A stretch of 64,000 nt of DNA from CAZMGT01 sp964565895 (GTDB lineage: Bacteria; Armatimonadota; Zipacnadia; UBA1398; CAZMGT01), in assembly GCA_964565895.1 (NCBI GenBank), contig CAZMGT010000011.1, forward strand, positions 1 to 64,000, given 5' to 3'. The notes beneath the pieces were generated by a model. The model searched no databases. It saw only the letters and a list, made by a program, of their open reading frames with translations, and had not been told where the DNA came from. Shown piece after piece: positions 33,877 through 41,983 of the stretch; the first letter of the stretch is position 1; each line of letters begins with the position of its first letter. Both the position numbers and the translations under genes were made by a program.

Positions 33877-35076
33877 ATGCAAAAGGTCGTCCTCGCCTAC
33901 TCCGGCGGCTTGGATACCTCGGTTGCCATTCACTGGCTAAAGGAGACGAAAGGCTACAACGTCGTCGCCGTTGCCGTAGATGTGGGCGAAGAGAAAAACT
34001 ACGAGGCGATCCGCGAAAAGGCGCTGCAGATCGGCGCCGTAGATGCCATCGTACGCGACGCCAAGCGCGAGTTCGTGGAGGAGTATATTTGGCCGGCGCT
34101 TAAGGCCAACGCGCTTTATCAGGGCAAGTACTACCTGGCCACGGCTCTCGCTCGGCCGCTCATTGCCAAGGTCTGCGTAGACGTCGCCCACGAGGTGGGG
34201 GCCAGCGCCGTCGCCCACGGGGCCACGGGAAAGGGCAACGACCAAGTGCGCTTTGACGTGAGCTTCGCCGCGCTCGACCCCTCCCTCGAGGTCATCGCGC
34301 CTGTGCGCGAGTGGGGCATGTCGCGCGAGGAGGAGATCGAGTACGCCGAGCGGCACGGAATTCCCATCCCCGTGACAAAGGAAGACGACTACAGCATTGA
34401 CCTAAACATGTGGGGGCGGAGCATCGAATGCGGCCCGTTGGAGGACCCGAACACCGCGCCCCCCGAGGACGTGTTCCAGCTTACCGTCGCCCCGGAGAAC
34501 GCCCCGGACGAGCCGCAGGAGATAACGGTGCAGTTCGACCGCGGCGTGCCCGTGGCGCTCAACGGCGAGGAGCTTTCGCCGGTGGAAATGGTCAACCGCG
34601 CCAATGCCTTGGGCGCGGCCCATGGCGTGGGTCGCGTAGACATGATCGAGGATCGCCTGGTGGGCATCAAGTCGCGCGAGGTATACGAGTGCCCGGGCGC
34701 GGTCGTCCTGAGCACGGCGCACCGCGAGCTGGAGGCGCTTACCGTGGACCGCGACACGGCGCAGTTTTGCGCGCTTGTCTCGCAGAAGTACTCCGAGCTG
34801 GTCTATAACGGCCTGTGGTATAGCCCGCTCAAGGAGCACTTAGACGCCCTTGTGGACAGCGTGCAGCGCTACGTCTGCGGGGAGGTGCGCCTGAAGCTTT
34901 ACAAGGGAAGCTGCACGGTGGTCGGGCGCAGCTCGCCGATGTCGCTGTATCGCTACGAGATGGCCACCTACGACAAGGAAGACCAGTATCAACACAGGGC
35001 TGGCGAGGGGTTTAGCTGGGTGTGGGGGCTTCCCACGCGCATCTTCCGCCAGGTCCAGCGCGAGCGGGGCGGATAG
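33877..35076 (+). CDS. argG: Argininosuccinate synthase
   Basis: A 399-residue enzyme joining citrulline and aspartate with ATP in arginine synthesis. The N-type ATP pyrophosphatase loop AYSGGLDTSVAIHWLKE opens the protein; GATGKGNDQVRFDVS, the Glu-rich EVIAPVREWGMSREEEIEYAE and NLWGRSIE-like NMWGRSIECGPLEDP follow, as in class II ArgG. The length is normal. ATG 33877 has GAGGAG upstream. It stands apart from the argCJBD operon, which is 18 kb away on the other strand; argF and argH are not in the window. Confidence 0.96.
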   Translation: MQKVVLAYSGGLDTSVAIHWLKETKGYNVVAVAVDVGEEKNYEAIREKALQIGAVDAIVRDAKREFVEEYIWPALKANALYQGKYYLATALARPLIAKVCVDVAHEVGASAVAHGATGKGNDQVRFDVSFAALDPSLEVIAPVREWGMSREEEIEYAERHGIPIPVTKEDDYSIDLNMWGRSIECGPLEDPNTAPPEDVFQLTVAPENAPDEPQEITVQFDRGVPVALNGEELSPVEMVNRANALGAAHGVGRVDMIEDRLVGIKSREVYECPGAVVLSTAHRELEALTVDRDTAQFCALVSQKYSELVYNGLWYSPLKEHLDALVDSVQRYVCGEVRLKLYKGSCTVVGRSSPMSLYRYEMATYDKEDQYQHRAGEGFSWVWGLPTRIFRQVQRERGG

Positions 35077-35135
35077 CGCGCCGCGGGCCGCCGCGGCCCT
35101 CCGCGCCAGCCTGTGCCGAGGGGAGTGCTCCGGCG

Positions 35136-36353
35136 ATGAGAGCGCTGTCGCTCGCTGCCTCGCTTGTCCTGCTCGCTGCTCTCTGCCCACCCGCCTGCGC
35201 CCAGGAGGATCCCGCGCTTGTGTTAGACATGTACCTCGCGCTGATAAACCGCGGCGACTACGAGGGCGCGTTTCGCTACTGCGCCCCGGCGACCGGCGCC
35301 GCGGACGACGCGGCGATGCGCGAGCTGCGCGACAGCGTGGACCGCCTCGTGCAAGAGACAGACGTGGGCGGCGTTTTGCGCGCGCTGTCGCTGTTTGCGC
35401 CGCTGGTCAAGCAGCGACTAACGTGGCGCCAGGTAGACTCCTCGGTGGGCCAAGACAGCGCCTGGGTCGATTACGAGGCCACGGCGACGATCAGCTTTCC
35501 CCAGCGGGTATATTTCCGCCGGGTTGCCGGGCAGTGGCGTATCGACGTGGCGCAAACGATCCAGCACAACGCGCAGGGGACGAAGGTGGAGAGTATTCTC
35601 AGCGAAAGCGAGCTTGAGGCGGCGTGCGCGACGAACCTCCAGCTCATCTCGCAGGCGTTTCGCGCCTACGCCGCAGAGCACGGAGGAAAGCTTCCCGAGG
35701 CCAGCCGCTGGCGCGAGGCCATTGCCCCATATCTCCCCCAGGGCTGCTCCTGCGGCTGCCCCGCGGTGGGCGGCGGCGAGGGCCTGGCCATGAACGAGCG
35801 CCTGTCCGGCCTGCGCGCGGACCAAATCGCCGACCTGGACCGCACGATCCTCGTGTTCGACGCGCCGCCGGGGGTTATCTCCGGCGCAGACGAGTCCGCG
35901 CTGGACAGGCGCCACGGGGGCAAGGGGCACGTTTTGCTCTTGGGCAAAGGGGGCATCGCGCTTGTGCAGACGACGCGCGGCTACAAGTGGAGCCCCGGCC
36001 CGGCGAGCGGGGAGCGCCTCCGCCCCGCCGGCCGGTCGACCGCTCGGCTCATTGATTACCAGGGCCAGGAGTACGTCGCCCTGCGCGAGGCGCTCTCCAG
36101 CTTTGCCGCGACCATTCAGTGGAGCGAGTCGCGCAACGCGACGATCGTCTCCGCTTTAGGCCACCGCGCGGTGATCGAGGAGGCGAAGTCCAAGGCCCTC
36201 GTGGACGGCAAGCCGGTTTATCTTGGCGCGCCGGCGCGAACAATCGGCGGGCGGCTCGTCGTTCCGCCGGGCTTTCTCACCCGCGCGTTTGGCCTGTGGG
36301 CACAGTGGGGCGACGGAAGCGTGAGCTTCGTCGCCGCGGGCGGCGCGGCCTAG
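35136..36353 (+). CDS. Secreted protein with H-X-DG-like middle and copper-amine-oxidase-type stalk domain
   Basis: A 405-residue exported protein (Sec signal 1-23, ending PACAQ). Residues about 25-150 look like an NTF2/DUF4878-type domain (ALVLDMYLALINRGDYEGAFRY, then WVDYEATATISFP and WRIDVAQTI). About 165-285 resembles the globular region of H-X9-DG prepilin-like proteins (CATNLQLISQAFRAYAAEHG, then RRHGGKGHVLLLGKGG) but without the pilin helix. The last 95 residues are a copper-amine-oxidase N-terminal-like stalk domain (YVALREALSSFAATIQWSES, then GGRLVVPPGFLTRAFG). This domain is common in Firmicutes and Armatimonadota surface proteins. ATG 35136 is preceded by GGGGAG; an open frame extends upstream into argG but is not coding. 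The function is unknown. Confidence 0.7.
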   Translation: MRALSLAASLVLLAALCPPACAQEDPALVLDMYLALINRGDYEGAFRYCAPATGAADDAAMRELRDSVDRLVQETDVGGVLRALSLFAPLVKQRLTWRQVDSSVGQDSAWVDYEATATISFPQRVYFRRVAGQWRIDVAQTIQHNAQGTKVESILSESELEAACATNLQLISQAFRAYAAEHGGKLPEASRWREAIAPYLPQGCSCGCPAVGGGEGLAMNERLSGLRADQIADLDRTILVFDAPPGVISGADESALDRRHGGKGHVLLLGKGGIALVQTTRGYKWSPGPASGERLRPAGRSTARLIDYQGQEYVALREALSSFAATIQWSESRNATIVSALGHRAVIEEAKSKALVDGKPVYLGAPARTIGGRLVVPPGFLTRAFGLWAQWGDGSVSFVAAGGAA

Positions 36354-36419
36354 CGCGCTTGGCGAGCGAGACCGCGCAGCGGTGCCTCGCGCGGCGACCG
36401 ACGGCAGGTGTCCCCAGCG

Positions 36420-37202
36420 ATGGCGAGGGGCGCGGACAGCCCGCAGATCCGCCTGAACAAGTTCCTCGCGCGGCACGGTGTCGCCTCGCGGCGACGGGCG
36501 GACCTGCTCATCCGCCAGGGCCGCGTGACCGTAAACGGGCAGCGCGTGACCGAGGTGGGGGCGAAGGTCTCGCCGGGCGCCGACGTGCGCGTGGACGGCC
36601 AGCCACTGGGCGAGGCGCCGCCGCTGGAGTACGTCATGCTCCACAAGCCCGCGGGCTATGTTACCACGCGCCGCGACTTCCGCGACCGCCCCACGGTAAT
36701 GGACCTGTTGCCCCCCGAGCTGCAGCATCTTTTCCCCGTCGGTCGGTTGGATCAGGACACGACCGGCCTGCTCCTGCTCACCAACGACGGCGAGCTAACG
36801 TTTCAGCTTACGCATCCGCGGCACGAGTGCGAGAAGACCTATGTCGCCGTCGTGGAGGGGGAGCTTGACGAGGCGGAGGCGGAGCGGCTGCGCCGGGGGA
36901 TTGTCCTGAAAGATGGGAAAACGGCGCCGGCGAAGGTGCGCGTGCTTGAGCGCGGCCGCGAGAGGACGACTGTCGAGCTGACGATCCACGAGGGGCGGAA
37001 GCGCCAGGTGCGGCGCATGTTCCAGGCGCTGGGCAAGCCGGTGGTCTCCCTGGCGCGGGTGCGCGTTGGCCCGCTGTGCTTGGGGGAGCTGGCCCAGGGG
37101 CAGTGGCGCCGGCTGAGCGAGGGCGAGCTGCGCGACCTGCGCGAGTATCTGCAAAGAAAAATTGCGCAGGGCCGCCGTGGGTCGCATGGCCGGCGGCGCT
37201 AG
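36420..37202 (+). CDS. rluB: RluB/RsuA-family pseudouridine synthase
   Basis: A 260-residue rRNA-modifying enzyme. An S4 RNA-binding domain (IRLNKFLARHGVASRRRADLLI, about 12-60) precedes the catalytic domain with the active-site Asp in VGRLDQDTTGLLLLTNDGEL (about residue 106), YVMLHKPAGYVTT, and the ending EGRKRQVRRMFQALGKPV. RluB modifies 23S rRNA helix 80 and RsuA modifies 16S; the length and motifs favour the RluB/E/F-like group, but the exact site is not certain. A basic tail (GRRGSHGRRR) is added. ATG at 36420; a GTG at 36408 would add four residues. Confidence 0.9.
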   Translation: MARGADSPQIRLNKFLARHGVASRRRADLLIRQGRVTVNGQRVTEVGAKVSPGADVRVDGQPLGEAPPLEYVMLHKPAGYVTTRRDFRDRPTVMDLLPPELQHLFPVGRLDQDTTGLLLLTNDGELTFQLTHPRHECEKTYVAVVEGELDEAEAERLRRGIVLKDGKTAPAKVRVLERGRERTTVELTIHEGRKRQVRRMFQALGKPVVSLARVRVGPLCLGELAQGQWRRLSEGELRDLREYLQRKIAQGRRGSHGRRR

Positions 37203-37417
37203 GCAACGGCCGCGCGCAAGCGGGCGCAAACGCTGGGCGCTTAGCGCGCCGCGGCTTAGCATTGGCGAGGGGAAGGGGCGCAGGCGGGGGCGAGCCGGCC
37301 CAGAGCGTGGGGGCGAGGGTTTGGCGCGGCCGGAGAGGCACGAGGCCGCCCCCGCGGGCAGGGCAGAGGATGCCAAAAACCTCGAAAATTCATGCGGCGC
37401 GGGGGATGTAACTTTTC

Positions 37418-37446
37418 TTGACAATTTCAGGGGCATTAAGTATTCT
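37418..37446 (+). promoter_or_regulatory. Near-consensus sigma70 promoter of the polyglutamate lipoprotein
   Basis: TTGACA (37418-37423), a 17-base spacer and TATTCT (37441-37446). This is the best -35 match seen in the window with ideal spacing. The expected transcription start near 37453 gives a leader of about 94 bases. The stretch 37203-37417 upstream shows no gene or clear signal. Confidence 0.75.
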
Positions 37447-37453
37447 CCACGCC

Positions 37454-37532
37454 GTGCGCGGGGAGTTCGGCCCTGCGCACAGCGATTTGTCTCCGCCGCA
37501 TTATGCGGTGCAACGCAATTTTCTAGCGGAGA
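37454..37532 (+). other. Structured 5' leader of the polyglutamate lipoprotein mRNA
   Basis: Three pairings can be drawn: GTGCGCGGG (37454-37462) with CCCTGCGCAC (37471-37480); CCGCA/TGCGG around a short loop near 37495-37507; and TCTCCGC (37490-37496) with GCGGAGA (37526-37532), which touches the ribosome site GAGGAGGG. The second and third overlap and are partly exclusive, so alternative folds could hide or free the ribosome site. No known riboswitch class was recognised. Confidence 0.4.
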
Positions 37533-37546
37533 GGAGGGAAACGATA

Positions 37547-37933
37547 GTGAAGGCGTTTGGCGTGGCGGTATTGCTCGCCCTGCTCGTGGCGACCCTCGCT
37601 GTGCTCTACGGCTGCCAGAAGGCCACGCAGGAGATGGGCCCCTCCGAGGAAGCGAGCGGCGCTCTCGAGGCTGCCAAACAGGCCGCTGAGGAAGAGGGCG
37701 TTGCCGAGGAGGAAGAGGCGGCTGAGGAAGAGGGAGTTGCTGAAGAAGGCGAGGCTGTCGAAGAGGAAGAGGGCGTAGCCGAGGAAGAGGAAGCCGCTGA
37801 GGAAGAGGAAGAGGCCGGCGAGGAAGAAGAAGTCGGTGAAGAGGAAGAAGCCGAGGAGTATGAGGAGGGCGTAGAGGAAGAAGAAGGCGAGGAAGCCGAG
37901 GAAGCGGAAGAGGCTGAGGAAGAAGAGGAGTAA
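37547..37933 (+). CDS. Polyglutamate-rich lipoprotein
   Basis: A 128-residue protein with a lipoprotein signal (MKAFGVAVLLALLVATLAVL, then YGC with the lipidated Cys at 23). The mature part of about 106 residues is more than half glutamate, arranged in imperfect units such as EEEGVAEEEEAAEE, and is expected to be extended and very acidic. No known domain is present. GTG start at 37547 with GAGGAGGG at ideal spacing; the earlier open frame from 37418 lies inside the promoter and leader. It has its own near-consensus promoter, a structured leader and a terminator, so it is a single-gene unit that is probably strongly expressed. A cation-binding or surface-charge role is inference from composition. 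Confidence 0.75.
   Translation: MKAFGVAVLLALLVATLAVLYGCQKATQEMGPSEEASGALEAAKQAAEEEGVAEEEEAAEEEGVAEEGEAVEEEEGVAEEEEAAEEEEEAGEEEEVGEEEEAEEYEEGVEEEEGEEAEEAEEAEEEEE
37688..37932 (+). repeat. Low-complexity Glu-codon repeat tract
   Basis: Runs of GAG/GAA codons broken by GCC, GCT, GGC and GTT form imperfect short tandem repeats encoding the acidic tail of the lipoprotein. Copy-number variation between strains would be expected. Confidence 0.7.
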
Positions 37934-37984
37934 CCCCACGTTAACTCTGGCCGTAACCTCTATATCCGGAGGCTAACGATAGGG

Positions 37985-38026
37985 GAGGCGACTCCGGGAG
38001 CCGTCGGGGTCGCCTCGTTGTTGTAC
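37985..38026 (+). terminator. Rho-independent terminator after the polyglutamate lipoprotein
   Basis: GAGGCGAC (37985-37992) pairs perfectly with GTCGCCTC (38009-38016) and is followed by GTTGTTGTAC. A small inner hairpin may add stability. The T-tract is interrupted. Confidence 0.6.
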
Positions 38027-38126
38027 CCTATGAACTGCGCCTGGGGGGCGCTTGTTTTTTTCTCGGCAGGCAAAAACCCCGGCGCAGCGCGTGCAGGTGC
38101 CACCTGCTCAATAGGAGGGCTCCGCC

Positions 38127-39125
38127 ATGTCAGAAACCCGCCCGCCTGCGGAAAGCACCCAGCCGAGCGAGGCGCCCTGCGCCTGCGACCGGCCGGCGCG
38201 CCTGTTTTGCGACGTTATCGACGGCCTAATGCCGCTGTTTCGCGACGACGGCGCCGACGCCCCAGACAGCGCCTCCGGGGCAATACCCTCGCGCGAGCGC
38301 GTCGTCGAGGCCCTGCACTGCCTGCAGGACGTGCTCTTCCCCGGGCGGATGACCTCGGAGCTCACGGAAAACGCCAGCCTCGAGGCGTTCTTAGAGGAGC
38401 GCCTAAGCCGCGCCTACCGCATTCTCACCGTGGAGATCGCGCGCAGCCTACCCTTCCGCTGGCTCGGGCAATACGCCGTGGTTTCCGGCCGCAAGCGCGA
38501 CGTGGACGACGTGTGGGAGGAGGCGCGGAGGATCGTCGCTGAGCTTTACGCCAAGCTCCCCGAGATCCGCAAAATGCTGATTACCGACGTCCAAGCAGCG
38601 TATAACGGAGACCCCGCGGCAACGACGTTCGCGGAGATCATGATGAGCTACCCCTGCATGCGCGCGATTACCACGCACCGCATCGCGCACGAGCTGTATC
38701 GCATGGACGTCCCGCTTATTCCGCGGGTAATGAGCGAGCACGCGCACTCGCAGACGGGGATCGACATCCACCCCGGGGCGGAGATCGGCGAGAGCTTTTT
38801 CATCGACCACGGCACGGGCGTGGTTATCGGGGAGACGACGAAGATCGGGCGCAACGTAAAGCTTTACCAAGGCGTAACTCTGGGCGCCAAGAGCTTCCCC
38901 CTGGACGAGTACGGCAACCCGATCAAGGGGATAAAGCGCCACCCCACGTTGGAGGACGACGTGATCGTCTACGCCGGGGCGACGATCCTCGGCGGAGACA
39001 CGGTGATCGGGCGGGGCGCGGTGATCGGGAGCAACGTGTGGATCGTGCAGTCCGTGCCCCCGTATAGCACGGTGGTGCAGAGGAACCCGGAGATTGAGAT
39101 ACGCGACAACTCGCAGCGGTCGTAG
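38127..39125 (+). CDS. cysE: Serine O-acetyltransferase
   Basis: A 332-residue acyltransferase making O-acetylserine for cysteine synthesis. An N-terminal helical domain of about 175 residues (longer than in E. coli CysE) is followed by the conserved TDVQAAYNGDPAAT, YPCMRAITTHRIAHELY, GIDIHPGAEIGESFFIDHGTG (catalytic Asp-His) and a left-handed beta-helix of hexapeptide repeats (GVVIGETTKIGRNVKLYQGV). The C-terminal peptide that allows CysK docking and feedback is not obviously present (ends IRDNSQRS). The long form resembles the EpsC-type SAT of anaerobes and Bacteroidota-like bacteria. ATG 38127 follows AGGAGG. No cysK is nearby. Confidence 0.9.
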   Translation: MSETRPPAESTQPSEAPCACDRPARLFCDVIDGLMPLFRDDGADAPDSASGAIPSRERVVEALHCLQDVLFPGRMTSELTENASLEAFLEERLSRAYRILTVEIARSLPFRWLGQYAVVSGRKRDVDDVWEEARRIVAELYAKLPEIRKMLITDVQAAYNGDPAATTFAEIMMSYPCMRAITTHRIAHELYRMDVPLIPRVMSEHAHSQTGIDIHPGAEIGESFFIDHGTGVVIGETTKIGRNVKLYQGVTLGAKSFPLDEYGNPIKGIKRHPTLEDDVIVYAGATILGGDTVIGRGAVIGSNVWIVQSVPPYSTVVQRNPEIEIRDNSQRS

Positions 39126-39138
39126 GGAGCGGCGCGGG

Positions 39139-39168
39139 TTTACAGGGGGGGCGTGGCTGTGCTAGAAT
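39139..39168 (+). promoter_or_regulatory. Promoter of rpsO
   Basis: TTTACA (39139-39144) and TAGAAT (39163-39168) are 18 bases apart, about 85 bases before the rpsO start. Confidence 0.6.
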
Positions 39169-39175
39169 TGCCAGT

Positions 39176-39252
39176 GGAAGCCCAGATGCTGGGACAGGCG
39201 AGTGGCTGCCGCCCGCCTCGGCTTGTGGGTTTTACGGAGGTTTGAGGGAGAA
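39176..39252 (+). other. rpsO leader, possible S15 autoregulatory structure
   Basis: The untranslated leader contains a perfect CCCAG-ATG-CTGGG-type hairpin (39181-39193) and two ribosome-like sites (ACGGAGG and GAGGGAG). rpsO leaders in several phyla fold to bind S15 and block translation, each with a different fold; whether this one does is not established. Confidence 0.35.
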
Positions 39253-39522
39253 TTGGCCATCGACAAGGAAACCAAACGGAGGATCATCGAGGAATTTCGC
39301 CAGCACGAGACAGACACCGGGTCCCCCGAGGTGCAGATTGCGCTTTTGACGGAGAGGATTGCGCACCTCACGGAGCATTTGCGGCAGCATAAGAAAGATT
39401 ACCACTCCCGCCGTGGTCTGCTAAAGATGGTGGGCAAGCGTCGCCGCCTGTTGCGCTACCTGAACAAGGTAAGCCCGATTCGCTACCGGGCAATTTGCGA
39501 GAGGTTGGGGCTTAGAGGGTAG
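39253..39522 (+). CDS. rpsO: 30S ribosomal protein S15
   Basis: An 89-residue protein, the exact usual length, when read from the TTG at 39253. It has the family pattern [42 protein letters not shown] and KRRRLLRYL, and the conserved H41/D48 S15-type rRNA-contact region. It binds the 16S rRNA three-way junction early in small-subunit assembly. An upstream GTG at 39202 would add an alien 17-residue N-terminus, so the TTG preceded by AGGGAG is preferred. pnp follows after 244 bases, as in most bacteria. Confidence 0.95.
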   Translation: MAIDKETKRRIIEEFRQHETDTGSPEVQIALLTERIAHLTEHLRQHKKDYHSRRGLLKMVGKRRRLLRYLNKVSPIRYRAICERLGLRG

Positions 39523-39588
39523 AACAACCTGTTTCCACGGAATTGCTGGCGAACGGAGCTTAGGAAAAGGGCGTTATGGGACGTGGTT

Positions 39589-39646
39589 GGACTCCGGCGG
39601 GGACGCCGGACCTGTCCTGCCCCTCGGGTGCTTTCCCGCGGCACCC
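39589..39646 (+). other. Two stem-loops in the rpsO-pnp spacer
   Basis: TCCGGC-GGGGAC-GCCGGA (39593-39610), extendable by outer GGAC/GTCC pairs, and GGGTGC (39626-39631) with GCACCC (39641-39646) form two adjacent hairpins. Neither is followed by a T-run, so they are more likely processing or regulatory structures of the pnp leader than terminators. PNPase controls its own mRNA in other bacteria; the same here is inference. Confidence 0.4.
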
Positions 39647-39766
39647 CAACTCCTGACGCCGAAGCGTATGCCATGAGCGATTGTTGCTGTTGCCATAGGG
39701 CGCGTGCCATGCTCTCTCCAGGGCGCCGTCCGTTGCGCCATTCTTTGCTAAGGTAGGCGAACAACA

Positions 39767-41983
39767 GTGGAAGTGCACAAAGTGCAAATGGAGCTCGAGG
39801 GAAGGATCATGGAGATCGAGACGGGGCGCCTCGCGCGCCAGGCGCACGGCTCGGTCACCGTCCGCGCCGGGGGAACTATGGTCCTCGTTACCGCCACGTG
39901 TAGCGACAAGCCGCGCGAGGATATCGACTTCCTCCCGCTTATCGTGGACTATGAGGAACGGCTTTATGCCGCGGGAAAAATTCCGGGGAGCTTCTTTAAA
40001 CGCGAGGGCCGACCATCGGAAAGCAGCGTGCTCATCTGCCGGCTTATCGACCGTGGCTTGCGCCCCCTCTTTCCCCCTGGATATCGCAACGACGTGCAGA
40101 TTATCGCCATCGCCCTCTCCTCCGACGGCGAAAACCCGATTGACGTGCTCGCCATGAACGGCGCCGCGGCGGCCCTTGCCCTCAGCGGCATCCCGATGGT
40201 CGACCTGTGCGCCTCGATGCGCATCGGCATGACCGAGGACGGCGAGTTTATCGTCTACCCCACCGTCAACCAATACGAGGAGGGGCCGCTGGACCTCATC
40301 GTCTCCGCCACGCGCGACTCGATTACCATGGTCGAGGTCGCCGCGAAGGAAGTGGACGAACGGCTCGTCGTCTCCGCCATGCGCCACGGAATCGAGTGGT
40401 GCCACAAGATCTTGGACATGATCGACGAGCTAAAGCAGGCGGTGGGGTCGATTCCCGAGCGCGAGAGCCACTACTTTACCGTGGGCGACGATGTGCGCGA
40501 AGCGGTGGCTAACTCGCCCGTGCTGGACAGAGTGCGCGAGGCGCTTGAGGTGCGGGGGAAGATCCCCCAGCGCCAGGCGCTGGCCAAGGTGCGCGAGGAG
40601 ATCGTCGCGCAGTTTGCCGAGCAATTCCCAGGGCGCGAGCTGGAGATCGGCGCCGCCGTGGACGAAGTGGTGAAAAACGAAATTCGCCGGCAGATCCTCG
40701 AGGAGGGCCGCCGGCCGGACGGCCGCGCCCCGGACGAGATGCGCGAGCTGCGCGCCGAGGTCGGTATTGCCCCGCGGGCCCACGGCACGGGGCTGTTCGA
40801 GCGCGGGGAGACGCAGGTCCTGTGCACCGCGACGCTGGGAATGCTCGACGAGGCCCAGCGGCTGGACGGGATTATCGAGGAAGAGGACAAGACGTTTATG
40901 CACCACTATAACATGCCCCCGTTCTCCACGGGCGAGGCCTATCCCATTCGCGGGCCGAGCCGCCGGGCGATCGGCCATGGGGCGCTCGCCGAGCGCGCCC
41001 TGCGCCAGGTAATGCCCACCGAGGAGGAGTTCCCGTATACCGTGCGCCTGGTCTCTGAGGCGCTGGGCTCTGACGGCTCGACCTCCATGGCCAGCGTTAC
41101 CGCGGGCTGCCTAGCGCTGATGGACGCCGGCGTGCCCATCAAAGCGGCAGTCGCCGGCGTGGCTATGGGAATCATCATGGAGGAGGACCGCCACGTCATC
41201 CTCACCGACATCCAGGCGCTTGAGGATTTCAACGGCGACATGGACTTTAAGGTCGCTGGCACGCGCGAGGGCGTGACGGCGATTCAGCTCGATGTGAAGA
41301 AAAAGGGCCTTACCCCGGAGGTTCTCGCGGAGGCCCTGGAGCAGGCGCGGCTGGCGCGCTTTCGCATTTTGGACAAGATGGAGGAGTGCCTCCCCGCGCC
41401 GCGGCCGGAGCTCTCGCCCTGGGCCCCGCGGATTTACACGATCGAGATCCCCGTGGACAAAATCGGCGCGGTTATCGGCCCCGGGGGCAAGTGCATTCGC
41501 AAGGTAGAGCAGCTCGGCGTGCGCGTGGACATCGAGGAAGACGGAAAAGTCTACGTCGCGGCGAGCGACCCGGACATCGCCCGGCGTGCGGTGGAAATGA
41601 TCGAGGCCATGGCCAAAGACCCCAAGCCCGGCGAGGTATATATCGGCCGGGTAACGCGCATTTTGCCGTTTGGCGCGTTCTTGGAGATCCTCCCCGGCAA
41701 AGAGGGGATGCTCCACGTCTCGCAATACTCCTGGGACCGCATCTCGTCCATCGACTCCGTGCTTAAGGTGGGCGACGAGCTGCGCGTGAAGGTCACGGAG
41801 ATCGACGAGCACGGGCGGATAAACCTCTCGCGCAAGGAGCTGCTCGAGCGGCCGGTGCGCGTGAACCGCGGCTCGCGGCCGAGCAGCGTGCGCCGCCGCG
41901 GAGGGCGGGGCAAGTCCCGCGGAGTAGGTGGCTCGTCGAGCGGAAGCAACGTTATCCGGGCACGGTTTCGGGAGAAGCGTTAG
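39767..41983 (+). CDS. pnp: Polyribonucleotide nucleotidyltransferase (PNPase)
   Basis: A 738-residue phosphorolytic 3'-5' exoribonuclease. It has the first RNase PH-like domain (GRLARQAHGSVTVRAGGTMV), an all-helical linker, the second, catalytic RNase PH domain (FERGETQVLCTATLG, DGSTSMASVTAGCLALMDAG, DFNGDMDFKVAGT), then KH (IGAVIGPGGKCIRKVEQLG) and S1 (YIGRVTRILPFGAFLEILPGKEG) RNA-binding domains and a basic Ser/Arg/Gly tail. It is a degradosome partner in the cytoplasm. GTG start at 39767 with AAGGTAGG upstream. The stop overlaps the GTG of the M16 peptidase gene by one base. Confidence 0.97.
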   Translation: MEVHKVQMELEGRIMEIETGRLARQAHGSVTVRAGGTMVLVTATCSDKPREDIDFLPLIVDYEERLYAAGKIPGSFFKREGRPSESSVLICRLIDRGLRPLFPPGYRNDVQIIAIALSSDGENPIDVLAMNGAAAALALSGIPMVDLCASMRIGMTEDGEFIVYPTVNQYEEGPLDLIVSATRDSITMVEVAAKEVDERLVVSAMRHGIEWCHKILDMIDELKQAVGSIPERESHYFTVGDDVREAVANSPVLDRVREALEVRGKIPQRQALAKVREEIVAQFAEQFPGRELEIGAAVDEVVKNEIRRQILEEGRRPDGRAPDEMRELRAEVGIAPRAHGTGLFERGETQVLCTATLGMLDEAQRLDGIIEEEDKTFMHHYNMPPFSTGEAYPIRGPSRRAIGHGALAERALRQVMPTEEEFPYTVRLVSEALGSDGSTSMASVTAGCLALMDAGVPIKAAVAGVAMGIIMEEDRHVILTDIQALEDFNGDMDFKVAGTREGVTAIQLDVKKKGLTPEVLAEALEQARLARFRILDKMEECLPAPRPELSPWAPRIYTIEIPVDKIGAVIGPGGKCIRKVEQLGVRVDIEEDGKVYVAASDPDIARRAVEMIEAMAKDPKPGEVYIGRVTRILPFGAFLEILPGKEGMLHVSQYSWDRISSIDSVLKVGDELRVKVTEIDEHGRINLSRKELLERPVRVNRGSRPSSVRRRGGRGKSRGVGGSSSGSNVIRARFREKR

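Noticed and set aside
37688..37932. Repeat array that might be taken for a CRISPR-like or satellite repeat
   Set aside because: It is a coding Glu-codon tract in frame with a lipoprotein signal; there are no spacers.
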